Source: Flavobacterium hercynium
Lineage (GTDB): Bacteria; Bacteroidota; Bacteroidia; Flavobacteriales; Flavobacteriaceae
NCBI RefSeq assembly: GCF_002217285.1
Contig: NZ_MUGW01000008.1
Location: 1 to 64,000, forward strand
Length of the DNA stretch: 64,000 bases
Direction: 5' to 3'
This document shows, piece after piece, positions 55,501 through 63,303 of the stretch. Under the pieces are notes generated by a model that was not told where the DNA came from, searched no databases, and saw nothing but the letters and a program-made list of their open reading frames with translations. The translations under genes were made by a program, and so were the position numbers. Position 1 is the first letter of the stretch; every line of letters starts with the position of its first letter.

Positions 55501-55716
55501 TAATCCTTCAGCAGGTTTGACTTCGATTGTTACTTTCTCGCCATATAAGCGTTGTGAAACGGGCATGACGCTTTTAAATTCGGGTACAAGTAAATCCTGC
55601 CTCACTTCTACCGAAAAGGTATTGTGAGCATGAATCTCCTGATCGATTTTTAAGTTGCTGAAATTGGTGATCGTAATTTCACCAATTTTAATTCTGGTAT
55701 TAGTCTGTAAAGCCAA
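52552..55716 (-). CDS. VgrG spike protein with C-terminal metzincin-like metallopeptidase
   Basis: A 1054-residue protein. Residues 1-360 are the gp27-like VgrG base (INAHNTFSVEVRQDL-type start, FLNRLAKRYGHYFYDNGR), about 385-470 the gp5 OB-fold (VQMPWQQVKNKTTPYIPLLQDYGG, GDTVLVEFQGENAELPFVAGIM), about 480-620 the beta-helix spike (MNDSTGSILLADASNNSVTL). A linker with FDWLREKDNG and SIIESGYKDGI follows. The C-terminus has HESLHALGLYH (residues 988-998), the three-His zinc site, and a Met-turn 34 residues on (NVMGYR, Met1032), as in metzincins. This should be a type VI (Bacteroidota T6SSiii) spike delivering a protease into neighbouring cells. No other T6SS genes are in the window. The start codon is TTG (MALQTNTRIKIGEI); an upstream stop allows no ATG. 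Confidence 0.88.
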   Translation of the reverse strand: MALQTNTRIKIGEITITNFSNLKIDQEIHAHNTFSVEVRQDLLVPEFKSVMPVSQRLYGEKVTIEVKPAEGLEDLLFFNNRNDYVLHFSGIVTKIKTRKSRFEDLEETLFISGHSCSILLDDGLKCNSFHNKSLNDIVTEAKAGYDIDLNIFPFYKNILPYTVQYNETTFDFLNRLAKRYGHYFYDNGRVMVFGAPGTSGGEPTLMYGANMQEFSYEMKVLPSQLEIMENDNRTGNFSTDQTLKYRNECDGFQQNFLNKSNAVFNQTAQQQLNQNPAGGSGKTALEEYAKNKMRAVLGKLMQVNAKSEVAGITLGNSVRITGVDVQLESSYCVTSITHFCEDEGTYENQFTAVNLNGSVFSPQTDPDLVPHCVSQTAIVTANADPDGLSFVQVQMPWQQVKNKTTPYIPLLQDYGGSGRGSHIIPEIGDTVLVEFQGENAELPFVAGIMTNTKQKSGFSTPNNDLKVLATRSGNQLVMNDSTGSILLADASNNSVTLDGNHNISLRADTLHIDVKQLIINASESTQITTNDYTLNALSKIYISSVKLKQVIKGFMNLCCGKVLINSDDTIDIEGKVVKLHGKKQAMLHSDEEAMINSLGTAKIHGADGNHFTNTPEKIEAVPTAAVALAVVYFRPSPLWKGQYGFDWLREKDNGLNLEPDYESIIESGYKDGISNLSKTEAFEKLKKEYESIPITRKDSKAGTTEYFVPYLTLFSKEFVDAMPATTAIKPQYEAQLKLLFDIEENLEKLEFEFDETLFKVSSKVLPIKTKTNGLEEKNTIIKFTCLKDLDRDHHIDLYAYPKARTNAAGKKIQPTIEDRKLAGRIRVLRNDYTVRREEKIVLVEVKTNIINDDNEGEKQGEFNPEEKQNLYNTLHQAFIIPIIEETILDLSCDANFILGGNHLLGTTIKFMVDDITNQDLFTDCTRAFLEVKDSEGVKINSKYEQYLTVFKFGIPSNRGKLFGAAENIGQKNVVMFTLKDKDDCTLNHESLHALGLYHSHRDHLIIPTKHSNYKYTFPNAKDNYTDATDNVMGYRSTAYSTWHWQWKIINTNIR

Positions 55717-55917
55717 GGCGTATATTGATTAAAGTTATAGTTGATAAAAAGGTTCATCAAACTTTAAGTCAATAATACAATTGAGTGGTATTCAAAAAGC
55801 AGATCTAATTTGGATTAGATTTGTTTGGTGCAAACGTACTAAAAAATAGAATAGCGTAAGAAAAATATTTCTCACTTCACAAAAATGTAATTTTATGTCA
55901 TAAATTTAGACAATTGT
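55717..55917. other. Upstream region of the first vgrG, duplicated in the second
   Basis: Nearly 150 bp here match 59959-60110 upstream of the other vgrG, with a 20-bp difference. No gene is seen. It includes the inverted repeat listed next and a palindrome-like AGAAAAATATTTCT at about 55859-55872, shared with the other copy. Confidence 0.7.
55803..55820. promoter_or_regulatory. 18-bp inverted repeat upstream of vgrG (first copy)
   Basis: ATCTAAT, TTGG, ATTAGAT form a perfect inverted repeat about 87 bp before the TTG start, conserved exactly in the second copy (60044-60061). It looks like an operator for a dimeric regulator; no such regulator is known here. Confidence 0.5.
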
Positions 55918-56748
55918 CTATTTTTTAAATATATTATCGAAAAAAAAGTTTCTGCCATTTTTCTGTTCTTCGTAATTTTTATGCCATTCATCCTGAAAAG
56001 CTTCCCATTCTTTTTTAGTGTAGTTTTTTCCTTTGTAGCTTTTGTAATAGGAGTTGTCTTCTGTTTCTTTGTTTTTTAACTTAGACAAATACTGATAAAG
56101 AGGAGGTATCGCTTTTTCATCTCTGCTATTAACGTTGGATTCAAATAAAACAGCCCCAGTTTGACCATCTATCAAGATATAATTCGGTTTAGAATTGAAT
56201 TCATCATTCAATAAGTAAACCTCATAAATAGGTTTTTGCAAATCTTCTTGTATTTGTCTGCTTACAACAGCTTGTTGTTCTTTATCCTCGAGGTCAATAT
56301 TGTATTCTTCTTTTATTTTCTCAATAAGTTCTTTTAATGAAAAAGGATAAGGTTTGTCATAATCGATTTCTTTAATGAGAATCCCATTTTCATCGTAATG
56401 TTTTGCTGTACCGATAGGGAATTGGTAAAATTGTAGTACGTAGGTTAACAGCATGCTTGTTTTTTCGTTATATACAAATATACTCGTATAAGGATTTAGT
56501 GTAGAACTTCTGGTTACTTGTATTTTTTCTTTAAGATACCAGATTATTGCCCGTTCATATTGCTTTTTAAGAAATTTTTTATCTTCTCGGGATAACCATT
56601 TGGTATCAATTTCCCAATCTTTATATTTTTCTAATGCAAAGTATTCCATTTTGTTTTCTATTAATTGATTTTTACCTTCTTCAGGAACGATTTTAGTTTG
56701 ACTATTACTATTATGAAATAGTGAAGTTAAACAGAACCACAACAACAT
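55918..56748 (-). CDS. Candidate immunity protein of the second VgrG cassette
   Basis: A 276-residue secreted protein, a more distant paralogue of the triplet at 50080-52550. The N-terminus MLLWFCLTSLFHNSNSQTK is a short signal peptide without a clear lipobox Cys at its end, so it may be soluble in the periplasm. It continues with KMEYFALEKYKDWEIDTKWL, a central segment (FVYNEKTSMLLTYVLQFYQF, NGILIKEIDYDKPYPF), and a PepSY-like C-terminal half (LQKPIYEVYLLNDEFNSKPNY, ILIDGQTGAVLFES) ending DEWHKNYEEQKNGRNFFFDN. It begins 12 bases after the VgrG stop at 56761, so it is coupled to that effector. Immunity is inferred from position and pairing. Confidence 0.7.
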   Translation of the reverse strand: MLLWFCLTSLFHNSNSQTKIVPEEGKNQLIENKMEYFALEKYKDWEIDTKWLSREDKKFLKKQYERAIIWYLKEKIQVTRSSTLNPYTSIFVYNEKTSMLLTYVLQFYQFPIGTAKHYDENGILIKEIDYDKPYPFSLKELIEKIKEEYNIDLEDKEQQAVVSRQIQEDLQKPIYEVYLLNDEFNSKPNYILIDGQTGAVLFESNVNSRDEKAIPPLYQYLSKLKNKETEDNSYYKSYKGKNYTKKEWEAFQDEWHKNYEEQKNGRNFFFDNIFKK

Positions 56749-56760
56749 TTTTTTTATAAA

Positions 56761-59700
56761 CTAAGGAATGTTTGGATTAACTATTTTCCATTGCCAGTAC
56801 CAAGAACTGTAACAAAGTCTATTGTAGCTCATGATATTATTTGTAGAGGTCATTGGATTAGCTGTAGGTTGAAATGAGGTAGCGTTATAACAGGGGAAAA
56901 TGTATTTAAAATTAGGGAATTTTATTATCAGATCATCCCGATGAGAATGAAGAAGTCCAAATCCATGCATTGATTCATGAGCTATAATGTAATCATTAGT
57001 ATTTCCGATTATACTATATAAAATTACATTTCGTGTTCCTATGTTTTCGGAATGTCCAAGTAACGTTAGATCTGTTGAAGGAATTCCAAACTTAAAAATA
57101 GTAAAATAATGATTGTATTTTGTGTTTATAAAATTTCCATTAGGATCTGTAGCAAACAAAAAAGCCAGTTGACAATCTGAAAATAGCGTGTGGTTTTCGT
57201 AAAAAACTCCATTTATATAACCGCTGTAAAATATAAATTGTCCAGCAGTATTTTTACCATTAAGAGAAAAATTAGGTTGACCAACTAAGTCAAGAGAAAC
57301 TTCTTCTACTATAGGCACAATTAGTGCCTGATGGAGCGTATTGTAAAGATTTTTTTTCTCAACAATAGTAAACTCACCTTCTTGTGCAGGAATTGTTGGA
57401 TCCAATTGAGTCTTTACCTTTATCAATGCAAATTTTTCCTCTTTGCGAATTGTGCTGTTATTTGGAAGTACATTTATTCTGCCCGCAAGTTTTCTATCGT
57501 CAATATTGGGTTGTGCTAAAATGCCGGAAGCTGTTTTTTTTGTTTTAGGATACGCATAAATATTGATTTCGTGATCAGTATCAAGATCGTGTAGGCATGT
57601 AATCTTTATTGTAATGTTTTTGTCTACTAATCCTTTTGTTTTGTTCTTTTCAGTAAGTACATTTTGATTAATTTGTAATAAAGAACCGTCATATTCAAAT
57701 TCCAATCGGTCTAAGTCCTCTTCAATATCGATGAGCACTTTTAATTCTGCTTCATAAGGTGGAGCAACTGTAGCTGTTCCGGATAGTGAGTCAACAAATT
57801 CTTTTGAAAACAAGCTTAGATAGGGCACAAAATATTCTCCAGGTTTTGATTTTTTTTTAGCTTTTGTTTTTCCTGCAATAGGAATAATTTCATATTCTTT
57901 TTTCAGCTTTTCAAAAGCTTGAGCCTTGGTTAAATCTGTAATACCGTCTTTGTAACCGCTTTCAATAATACTTTTATAATCAGGTTTTATATTTATACCA
58001 TTGTCTTTTTCACGAAGCCAGTCAAAGCCAAATTCACCTCTCCAGGTTGGGAGTGGTCTAAAATATACAGTAGCAAGTTCTACAATATCGGTTGGAGCAG
58101 CATTTACTGTTTGTGGTGAATTTGTAAAGCTATTACCTTGCGCTCCATGTATTTTTGCAGTGCCTAAACTATTGATCATCGCTTCTTCATCAGAATGAAC
58201 CAATGCTTGTTTTTTACCATGTAGTTTAACCACTTTCCCTTCGATATCAATCGTATCATCGCTGTTTAGTAAAACTTTACCACTACAAAAATTCATAAAT
58301 CCTTTTATAACTTGCTTCATTTTTTTGCTGGTGGCATATATTTTACTCAGCGCATTAAGTGTGTAATCGTTTGTCGTGACTTCGGTACTTTCTGAGGCAT
58401 TCATGATTAGTTGCTTTACATCAATATGCAAAGTATCTGCTCTTAGTGATATTTTATGATTACCATCTAATAACATTTGACTGTTAGAAGCATCCTGAAC
58501 CAAAATACTTCCGGCACTGTCATTCATCATCAATTGATTACCACTTCGGGTAGCGAGGACTTTCAAATCATTTCCGGGTGTACTGAAACCACTTTTTTGT
58601 TTATTGTTCGTCATGATACCTCTTACGATTGGCAGCTCCGCATTTTCTCCCTGAAACTCGACCAAAATAGTATCGCCAACTTCCGGGATTATATGTGAAC
58701 CTCTTCCACTTCCTCCATAATCCTGAAGCAGCGGAATATAAGGTGTCGTTTTATTATTTACTTGCTGCCACGGCATTTGTACCTGAACAAAACTCAATCC
58801 GTCAGGATCAGCATTGGCCGTTACGATTGCGGTTTGGCTTACACAGTGTGGAACTAAATCGGGATTGGTCTGAGGGGAAAATACAGAACCATTTAAGTTT
58901 ACCGCAGTAAAGTGATTTTCATAAGTTCCTTGGTCCTCACATACATGCGTTATGCTTGTTATACAATACGAGCTTTCAAGCTGAACGTCTACACCGGTTA
59001 TCCGTACTGAGTTGCCCAGTGTAATTCCCGCGACTTCGCTTTTTGCTGTTACCTGCATTAGCTTGCCTAACACAGCACGCATTTTGTTTTTGGTATATTC
59101 TTCTAAAGCTGTTTTACCGCTTCCTCCAGCAGGATTCTGATTCAATTGCTGTTGCGCTGTCTGATTAAAAATAGTATTGGATTTGTTTAAAAAATTCTGC
59201 TGAAAACCATCGCATTCGTTGCGATATTTTAATGTTTGGTCTGTCGCATAATTCCCCAAACGATTATCGTTTTCAATAATTTCAAGCTGGGAAGGCAAAA
59301 CCTTCATTTCATAACTAAACTCCTGCATGTTCGCGCCATACACTAGCGTTGGTTCTCCGCCCGAAGTTCCCGGAGCGCCAAAAACCATCACACGGCCGTT
59401 GTCGTAAAAATAATGGCCGTATCGTTTGGCAAGACGGTTTAAAAAATTAAAAGTAGTTTCGTTGTACTGCACCGTATACGGAAGAAGATTTTTGTAAAAA
59501 GCGAAAATATTCATATCGATATCGTAGCCTGCTTTGACTTCTGAAACAATGTCATTTAATGATTTGTTGGTAAAAGAATTGCATTTCAAACCATCATCTA
59601 AAAGGATAGAACAGCTGTGACCCGAAATAAAAAGTGTTTCTTCGAGATCTTCAAAGCGGGATTTTCGTGTTTTGATTTTGGTTACGATTCCTGAAAAATG

Positions 59701-59958
59701 AAGTGCATAATCATTACGATTATTAAAAAGCAACAAATCGTCTAATCCATCAATGGGTTTGACTTCGATTGTTACTTTTTCGCCATACAAGCGTTGCGAG
59801 ACAGGCATGACGCTTTTATACTCGAGAACAAGTAAATCCTGTCGTACCTCGACCGAGAAGGTATTGTGAGCGTGAATCTCCTGATTAATAATTAAGTTGC
59901 TGAAATTGGTGATCGTAATTTCTCCAATTTTAATTTTGGTGTTGGTTTGTAAAGCCAA
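56761..59958 (-). CDS. VgrG spike protein with C-terminal metzincin-like metallopeptidase (second copy)
   Basis: A 1065-residue paralogue of the VgrG at 52552. The first 620 residues differ only by scattered substitutions (MALQTNTKIKIGEITITNFS, PVSQRLYGEKVTIEVKP, the same OB-fold and spike). The shared linker FDWLREKDNGINIKPDYKSI follows. The C-terminal peptidase is more diverged but keeps HESMHGFGLLH (residues 994-1004) and a Met-turn NNIMSYNR (Met1043), and the end WYWQWKIVNPNIP matches WHWQWKIINTNIR of the other. Again a T6SS-type spike with a toxic protease tail is the best reading. The start is TTG here too (59958). The upstream 150 bp is nearly the same as in the first copy. Confidence 0.88.
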   Translation of the reverse strand: MALQTNTKIKIGEITITNFSNLIINQEIHAHNTFSVEVRQDLLVLEYKSVMPVSQRLYGEKVTIEVKPIDGLDDLLLFNNRNDYALHFSGIVTKIKTRKSRFEDLEETLFISGHSCSILLDDGLKCNSFTNKSLNDIVSEVKAGYDIDMNIFAFYKNLLPYTVQYNETTFNFLNRLAKRYGHYFYDNGRVMVFGAPGTSGGEPTLVYGANMQEFSYEMKVLPSQLEIIENDNRLGNYATDQTLKYRNECDGFQQNFLNKSNTIFNQTAQQQLNQNPAGGSGKTALEEYTKNKMRAVLGKLMQVTAKSEVAGITLGNSVRITGVDVQLESSYCITSITHVCEDQGTYENHFTAVNLNGSVFSPQTNPDLVPHCVSQTAIVTANADPDGLSFVQVQMPWQQVNNKTTPYIPLLQDYGGSGRGSHIIPEVGDTILVEFQGENAELPIVRGIMTNNKQKSGFSTPGNDLKVLATRSGNQLMMNDSAGSILVQDASNSQMLLDGNHKISLRADTLHIDVKQLIMNASESTEVTTNDYTLNALSKIYATSKKMKQVIKGFMNFCSGKVLLNSDDTIDIEGKVVKLHGKKQALVHSDEEAMINSLGTAKIHGAQGNSFTNSPQTVNAAPTDIVELATVYFRPLPTWRGEFGFDWLREKDNGINIKPDYKSIIESGYKDGITDLTKAQAFEKLKKEYEIIPIAGKTKAKKKSKPGEYFVPYLSLFSKEFVDSLSGTATVAPPYEAELKVLIDIEEDLDRLEFEYDGSLLQINQNVLTEKNKTKGLVDKNITIKITCLHDLDTDHEINIYAYPKTKKTASGILAQPNIDDRKLAGRINVLPNNSTIRKEEKFALIKVKTQLDPTIPAQEGEFTIVEKKNLYNTLHQALIVPIVEEVSLDLVGQPNFSLNGKNTAGQFIFYSGYINGVFYENHTLFSDCQLAFLFATDPNGNFINTKYNHYFTIFKFGIPSTDLTLLGHSENIGTRNVILYSIIGNTNDYIIAHESMHGFGLLHSHRDDLIIKFPNFKYIFPCYNATSFQPTANPMTSTNNIMSYNRLCYSSWYWQWKIVNPNIP

Positions 59959-60043
59959 GGCGTATATTGATTAAAGTTTATAGCTGATAAAATGTTCATC
60001 AAACTTTAAGTCAATAATGGAATTGAGTGGTATTCAAAAAGCA

Positions 60044-60061
60044 GATCTAATTTGGATTAGA
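60044..60061. promoter_or_regulatory. 18-bp inverted repeat upstream of vgrG (second copy)
   Basis: Identical to 55803-55820 (ATCTAAT, TTGG, ATTAGAT), about 86 bp before the TTG start at 59958. Confidence 0.5.
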
Positions 60062-60150
60062 TTTGTTTGCTACAAACGTAAGAAAAATATTTCTCACTTT
60101 GTGAAAAAAGTTTTTTATGATAAATTAAAGTATCATTTATCTTAAACAAA

Positions 60151-60181
60151 AAACCCGACATAATTCTAAAATGTCGGGTTT
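60151..60181 (-). terminator. Terminator of the ctp transcript
   Basis: AAACCCGACA (60151-60160) pairs with TGTCGGGTTT (60172-60181); an A-run to the left gives the U-tract for leftward transcripts. The stem is identical to that of the plsC terminator at 9637. Confidence 0.85.
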
Positions 60182-60239
60182 GTACGTTATGAGAAGAAAA
60201 TAATATAATTTCTATTGTATTAGCTATCAATAGATTGTT

Positions 60240-61877
60240 TTACATTTTCAAAATCGTTTTGTATTCTGTTTGATTGTTTAAAACAGCTACCGCTTTTTTA
60301 ATTTCAGAATTGTTTTTTAAGTAAAACTGATATAAACCTTCCTGATATTGATATCTCTTAATAAGTTCTTCCTGAATTAAGCCCTTAATTTCTTTTTGGT
60401 TTTTGTCAAGCAAAGTAGTTTCACTTTTCTCAAGCGCATTCAATAGTTGCTGATATTCTGCAGAGATTGTTTCATCAATCTTTTCGTTTTTGGCAGCGGC
60501 TAATGTATTTCGAAGTGCGATTTCTGTTTCAGTATCAAAACTTATTTTATTTACTTTCAGATATTGTTTGAAGCTCGCATAATCAGCATCCGTAAGTACA
60601 GGAATTTTTTCTCCCAAAGCTGGGTTTTTATAGTAGTACGTTGTTGCGTAGTCAAAGATTCCATCGTTTTTGAGAAGTGCAGTCGTAATCGGACTCATTT
60701 TAGCTTCTTCTAATTCAATGTCCGGTAAAACACCTCCACCATCAAACACCGTTCTTCCTTTTCTGGTTTTAAAGGCATTAAAGTTTTTCGCATCCGTTTT
60801 TTGTGCTACACCATTTTTATCTTTATGAGCATAATCCAAAGCTTGTATACATCTTCCCGAAGGAGTGTAGTATCTTGAAATCGTTACTTTAAGTTGTGTT
60901 CCATAAGTTAAGTCTACAGAACGCTGTACTAAACCTTTACCAAAACTACGACTTCCCAAAACAACAGCACGATCTAAATCCTGCAATGCTCCGGATACAA
61001 TTTCAGAAGCCGAAGCACTTCTTCCGTTCACTAATATAGCTAACGGAATTTCAGTATCAATAGGTTGATTTTGTGTTTTGTACGTATTGTTGTGTTTTTC
61101 GATTCTTGATTTTGTAGTAACAATAACTTCGTTCTTTGGAACAAACAAATTGCAGATATCTACCGCTTCATTTAGTAAACCTCCCGGATTACCTCTTAAG
61201 TCAAGAACAATTTGTTTAGCGCCATCAGCTTTCAATTTTTCAAGAGCATCTTTTACTTCTGCAGATGCTTTTCTGTTAAAATGTGATAAAACAATATATC
61301 CCGTCTTATCATCGATTTTTCCGTAAAACGGAACTGATTTAATATCAACTTCGTCCAAAACCAGATCTGTTGTATTCGTTTTTCCTTGACGTAGATATTT
61401 TAGGGTAATCTTTGTGTTTTTTGTTCCCTTTAATAATTGAGATGCATCATCTTTAAAATCAGCAATTAAAACATCACCAATCTGAATAATTTCATCACCT
61501 GCTTTTAGCCCAGCTTTATCTGCCGGATAATTTTTATATGGTTCACGAACAATCAGGCGGTCTTTTTTTCTGGAAATCAGAGCGCCAATGCCTGTGTATT
61601 CGCCAGTGTTATTAATTTTGAAGTTTACAACATCCTGTTCGTTAAAGTATACGGTATACGGATCTAAACTTCCCAACATACTCTTAATGGCTTTGTCCAT
61701 TAAATCACCAGGATTGGTATCGTCTACATAATTAGTATTTACTGCCTTAAACAAAGTAGTGAAGATTTCAATTTGCTTGGCAATTTCAAAAAAATCTTCT
61801 TTGAAACTAGTTCCAATAAATAAAAATCCTGCTGCTACGGTAGGTATGATGAATTTTTTTTTGAGGTAAGGATACAT
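60240..61877 (-). CDS. S41-family C-terminal processing peptidase
   Basis: A 545-residue periplasmic serine protease with an N-terminal membrane anchor or signal (MYPYLKKKFIIPTVAAGFLFIG). The tail-specific protease helix domain is followed by a PDZ domain near 95-170 (GEYTGIGALISRKKDRLIVREPYKNYPADKAGLKAGDEIIQIGDVLI) and the S41 core (GKIDDKTGYIVLSHFNRKASAEV, VLDLRGNPGGLLNEAVD). The catalytic Ser lies in NGRSASASEIVSGALQD, the Lys in GSRSFGKGLVQR. It ends with a helical extension (QQLLNALEKSETTLLDKNQKEI to NQTEYKTILKM). These proteases clip C-termini of exported proteins. It starts two bases after the DUF4349 gene ends, so both share a transcript. Confidence 0.95.
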   Translation of the reverse strand: MYPYLKKKFIIPTVAAGFLFIGTSFKEDFFEIAKQIEIFTTLFKAVNTNYVDDTNPGDLMDKAIKSMLGSLDPYTVYFNEQDVVNFKINNTGEYTGIGALISRKKDRLIVREPYKNYPADKAGLKAGDEIIQIGDVLIADFKDDASQLLKGTKNTKITLKYLRQGKTNTTDLVLDEVDIKSVPFYGKIDDKTGYIVLSHFNRKASAEVKDALEKLKADGAKQIVLDLRGNPGGLLNEAVDICNLFVPKNEVIVTTKSRIEKHNNTYKTQNQPIDTEIPLAILVNGRSASASEIVSGALQDLDRAVVLGSRSFGKGLVQRSVDLTYGTQLKVTISRYYTPSGRCIQALDYAHKDKNGVAQKTDAKNFNAFKTRKGRTVFDGGGVLPDIELEEAKMSPITTALLKNDGIFDYATTYYYKNPALGEKIPVLTDADYASFKQYLKVNKISFDTETEIALRNTLAAAKNEKIDETISAEYQQLLNALEKSETTLLDKNQKEIKGLIQEELIKRYQYQEGLYQFYLKNNSEIKKAVAVLNNQTEYKTILKM

Positions 61878-61879
61878 GA

Positions 61880-62692
61880 TTATATTTTTTTTCTTTTAAA
61901 TCTTTTTCTAATAAAATAAGCGATTACACAAAATAGTATAATAAATGGCCAAATGCTAATAATAGATATTAAAAACTCAGAAAGACTAAAAAAGCCAGAC
62001 TGAATTGCTGTCCATATTTTTGAACCGTATGAGGCTTTAACACCTTCCTTTTGAGCAACAGTTTTGTAAAATGAAATTGAGACGGTACTTTCTGAAACAC
62101 GATTTTCAAGATATTTTAATTGTCCCTGTTTAGCTTCAATTTCTTCGCGAATAACTGAAATTTGTTTTTCAATTTCTAAGATCTCACTAATCTTCGTTGC
62201 TTTTTGTAAAATCTCTAAATAACGTGCTTCAAGTTTACGCTTTGTATTTAGTCTTGAAGTCAGATCAATATACTCTTCGGTAACATTTTGAGAAGAAATA
62301 TCTTTTCTTTCAAAGTAAGAAACTCCTTTTGAAATTGCATTTATAAAAGAATCAAAATTTTGACTGGGAACACGTATTGTTAAATTTCTATAAACGTTAT
62401 CGTAATCTTTCCCTTCCGAGTCATTTTGAATGGTCGCCTTATTTGCTGTAATCGCAATTTGAATTTGATTGAAAGTATCTTCTAAATTATTGGTTTCAAA
62501 TCGAAGTGAAGCTTCTTTGATTATTTTTTGAGTAATTTGAGAAGTATTAGAATTTACCTCTGAACTTGAAGAAGATTCTTTTTTTGGAGGAAGTTTAACA
62601 GTCGTAATCATCATATTTTTAGATGGTTCTTCGTGTTTGCTGCAACCTGACAAAGTCAAGAAGACAAAGAATAAAAAGAAAATATATTTCAT
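61880..62692 (-). CDS. DUF4349 lipoprotein
   Basis: A 270-residue predicted lipoprotein (MKYIFFLFFVFLTLSGCSKHEE; Cys17). The body has the DUF4349 pattern (KIIKEASLRFETNNLEDTFNQIQIAITANKATIQNDSEG, LTIRVPSQNFDSFINAISKGVSYFERKDISSQNVTEEYIDLTSRL), a coiled coil (TKRKLEARYLEILQKATKISEILEIEKQISVIREEIE), and one C-terminal membrane helix (FLISIISIWPFIILFCVIAYFI) with a basic tail. It may stand between two membranes. It sits between rnpA and ctp, all leftward. Function is unknown. Confidence 0.9.
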   Translation of the reverse strand: MKYIFFLFFVFLTLSGCSKHEEPSKNMMITTVKLPPKKESSSSSEVNSNTSQITQKIIKEASLRFETNNLEDTFNQIQIAITANKATIQNDSEGKDYDNVYRNLTIRVPSQNFDSFINAISKGVSYFERKDISSQNVTEEYIDLTSRLNTKRKLEARYLEILQKATKISEILEIEKQISVIREEIEAKQGQLKYLENRVSESTVSISFYKTVAQKEGVKASYGSKIWTAIQSGFFSLSEFLISIISIWPFIILFCVIAYFIRKRFKRKKI

Positions 62693-62772
62693 ATTATTTC
62701 AAATTAAATTTAAAACTACAATTTTTTTATAATTCACAGTCTAGTTTGATAAATAAAGTTGTTTCCGAAGGA

Positions 62773-63177
62773 TTACAAATCAGTTTTAGCTTCAGAATCA
62801 GTGATTTTGTTTACTTGTTGTAAAAACTTCTCAAACAGCTGAATCGTTTTGGTATTGATTTCCTCGTAAGATAGTTTGTCTTTTGTCTGGTAAAAAAACA
62901 TAAAAGAATAAGATTCCGTAACGTTCTCAAGCAATAGATGCTTGTTTAATCGGTATGTTTCTCTTAAAACGCGTTTAAAATAATTACGATCAACCGCTTT
63001 TTTAAAATACTTTTTAGAAACCGAAACACCGATTTTAATTTTTTCCTCCTGATGAGCTTCTGCAACACGATAAACCAAACGCAACGGATATTTTGATACC
63101 GATTTTCCTTCAGAAAACAGTAAACCAATCGTTGTTTTGCTTTTTAAACGTTCATTTTTAGGGTATGTAAAGTTCAT
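62773..63177 (-). CDS. rnpA: Ribonuclease P protein component
   Basis: About 134 residues. RnpA binds RNase P RNA and helps trim tRNA 5' ends. The opening YPKNERLKSKTTIGLLFSEGKSVSKYPLRLVYRV and the central motif KIGVSVSKKYFKKAVDRNYFKRVLRETYRLNK (the RNR-like signature KxAVxRNxxKRxxRE) identify it. I start at ATG 63177 (MNFTYPKNERL); the longer frame from 63219 would begin upstream of the -7 box. As in other Bacteroidota it is not next to rpmH and dnaA here but heads a rnpA-DUF4349-ctp group. Confidence 0.95.
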   Translation of the reverse strand: MNFTYPKNERLKSKTTIGLLFSEGKSVSKYPLRLVYRVAEAHQEEKIKIGVSVSKKYFKKAVDRNYFKRVLRETYRLNKHLLLENVTESYSFMFFYQTKDKLSYEEINTKTIQLFEKFLQQVNKITDSEAKTDL

Positions 63178-63208
63178 TAATTCAGAAAAAATTTGCAATT
63201 TTATAGTA

Positions 63209-63216
63209 CAAAGGTA
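63209..63216 (-). promoter_or_regulatory. -7 promoter box of rnpA
   Basis: On the minus strand TACCTTTG matches TAnnTTTG and lies 31 bases before the ATG. No clear -33 TTG is found. Confidence 0.5.
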
Positions 63217-63276
63217 CAATTAAACCATAAACACGGTTATTGTTTTTAATTTTAATACCGCTAAAAATATATTTAT

Positions 63277-63284
63277 TACTTTTG
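63277..63284 (+). promoter_or_regulatory. -7 promoter box of the rightmost plsC
   Basis: TACTTTTG matches TAnnTTTG, 19 bases before the ATG at 63304. It is divergent to the rnpA promoter. No -33 TTG at the usual spacing. Confidence 0.4.
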
Positions 63285-63303
63285 GCCTTTAAATTTTATA
63301 AGC

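Larger units (their letters stand above)
59959..60239. other. Upstream region of the second vgrG and ctp terminator
   Basis: The first 150 bp repeat the vgrG upstream region (see 55717-55917). The rest holds the ctp terminator. No gene is seen. Confidence 0.6.

Noticed and set aside
52552..59958. Prophage tail region
   Set aside because: Only VgrG-type spikes and partner genes are present; there is no capsid, terminase, integrase or tail-tube gene, and no attachment site or tRNA.
63178..63219. Longer RnpA from 63219
   Set aside because: Its first codons lie at or upstream of the -7 box, and RnpA homologues begin near MNFTYPKNERL.
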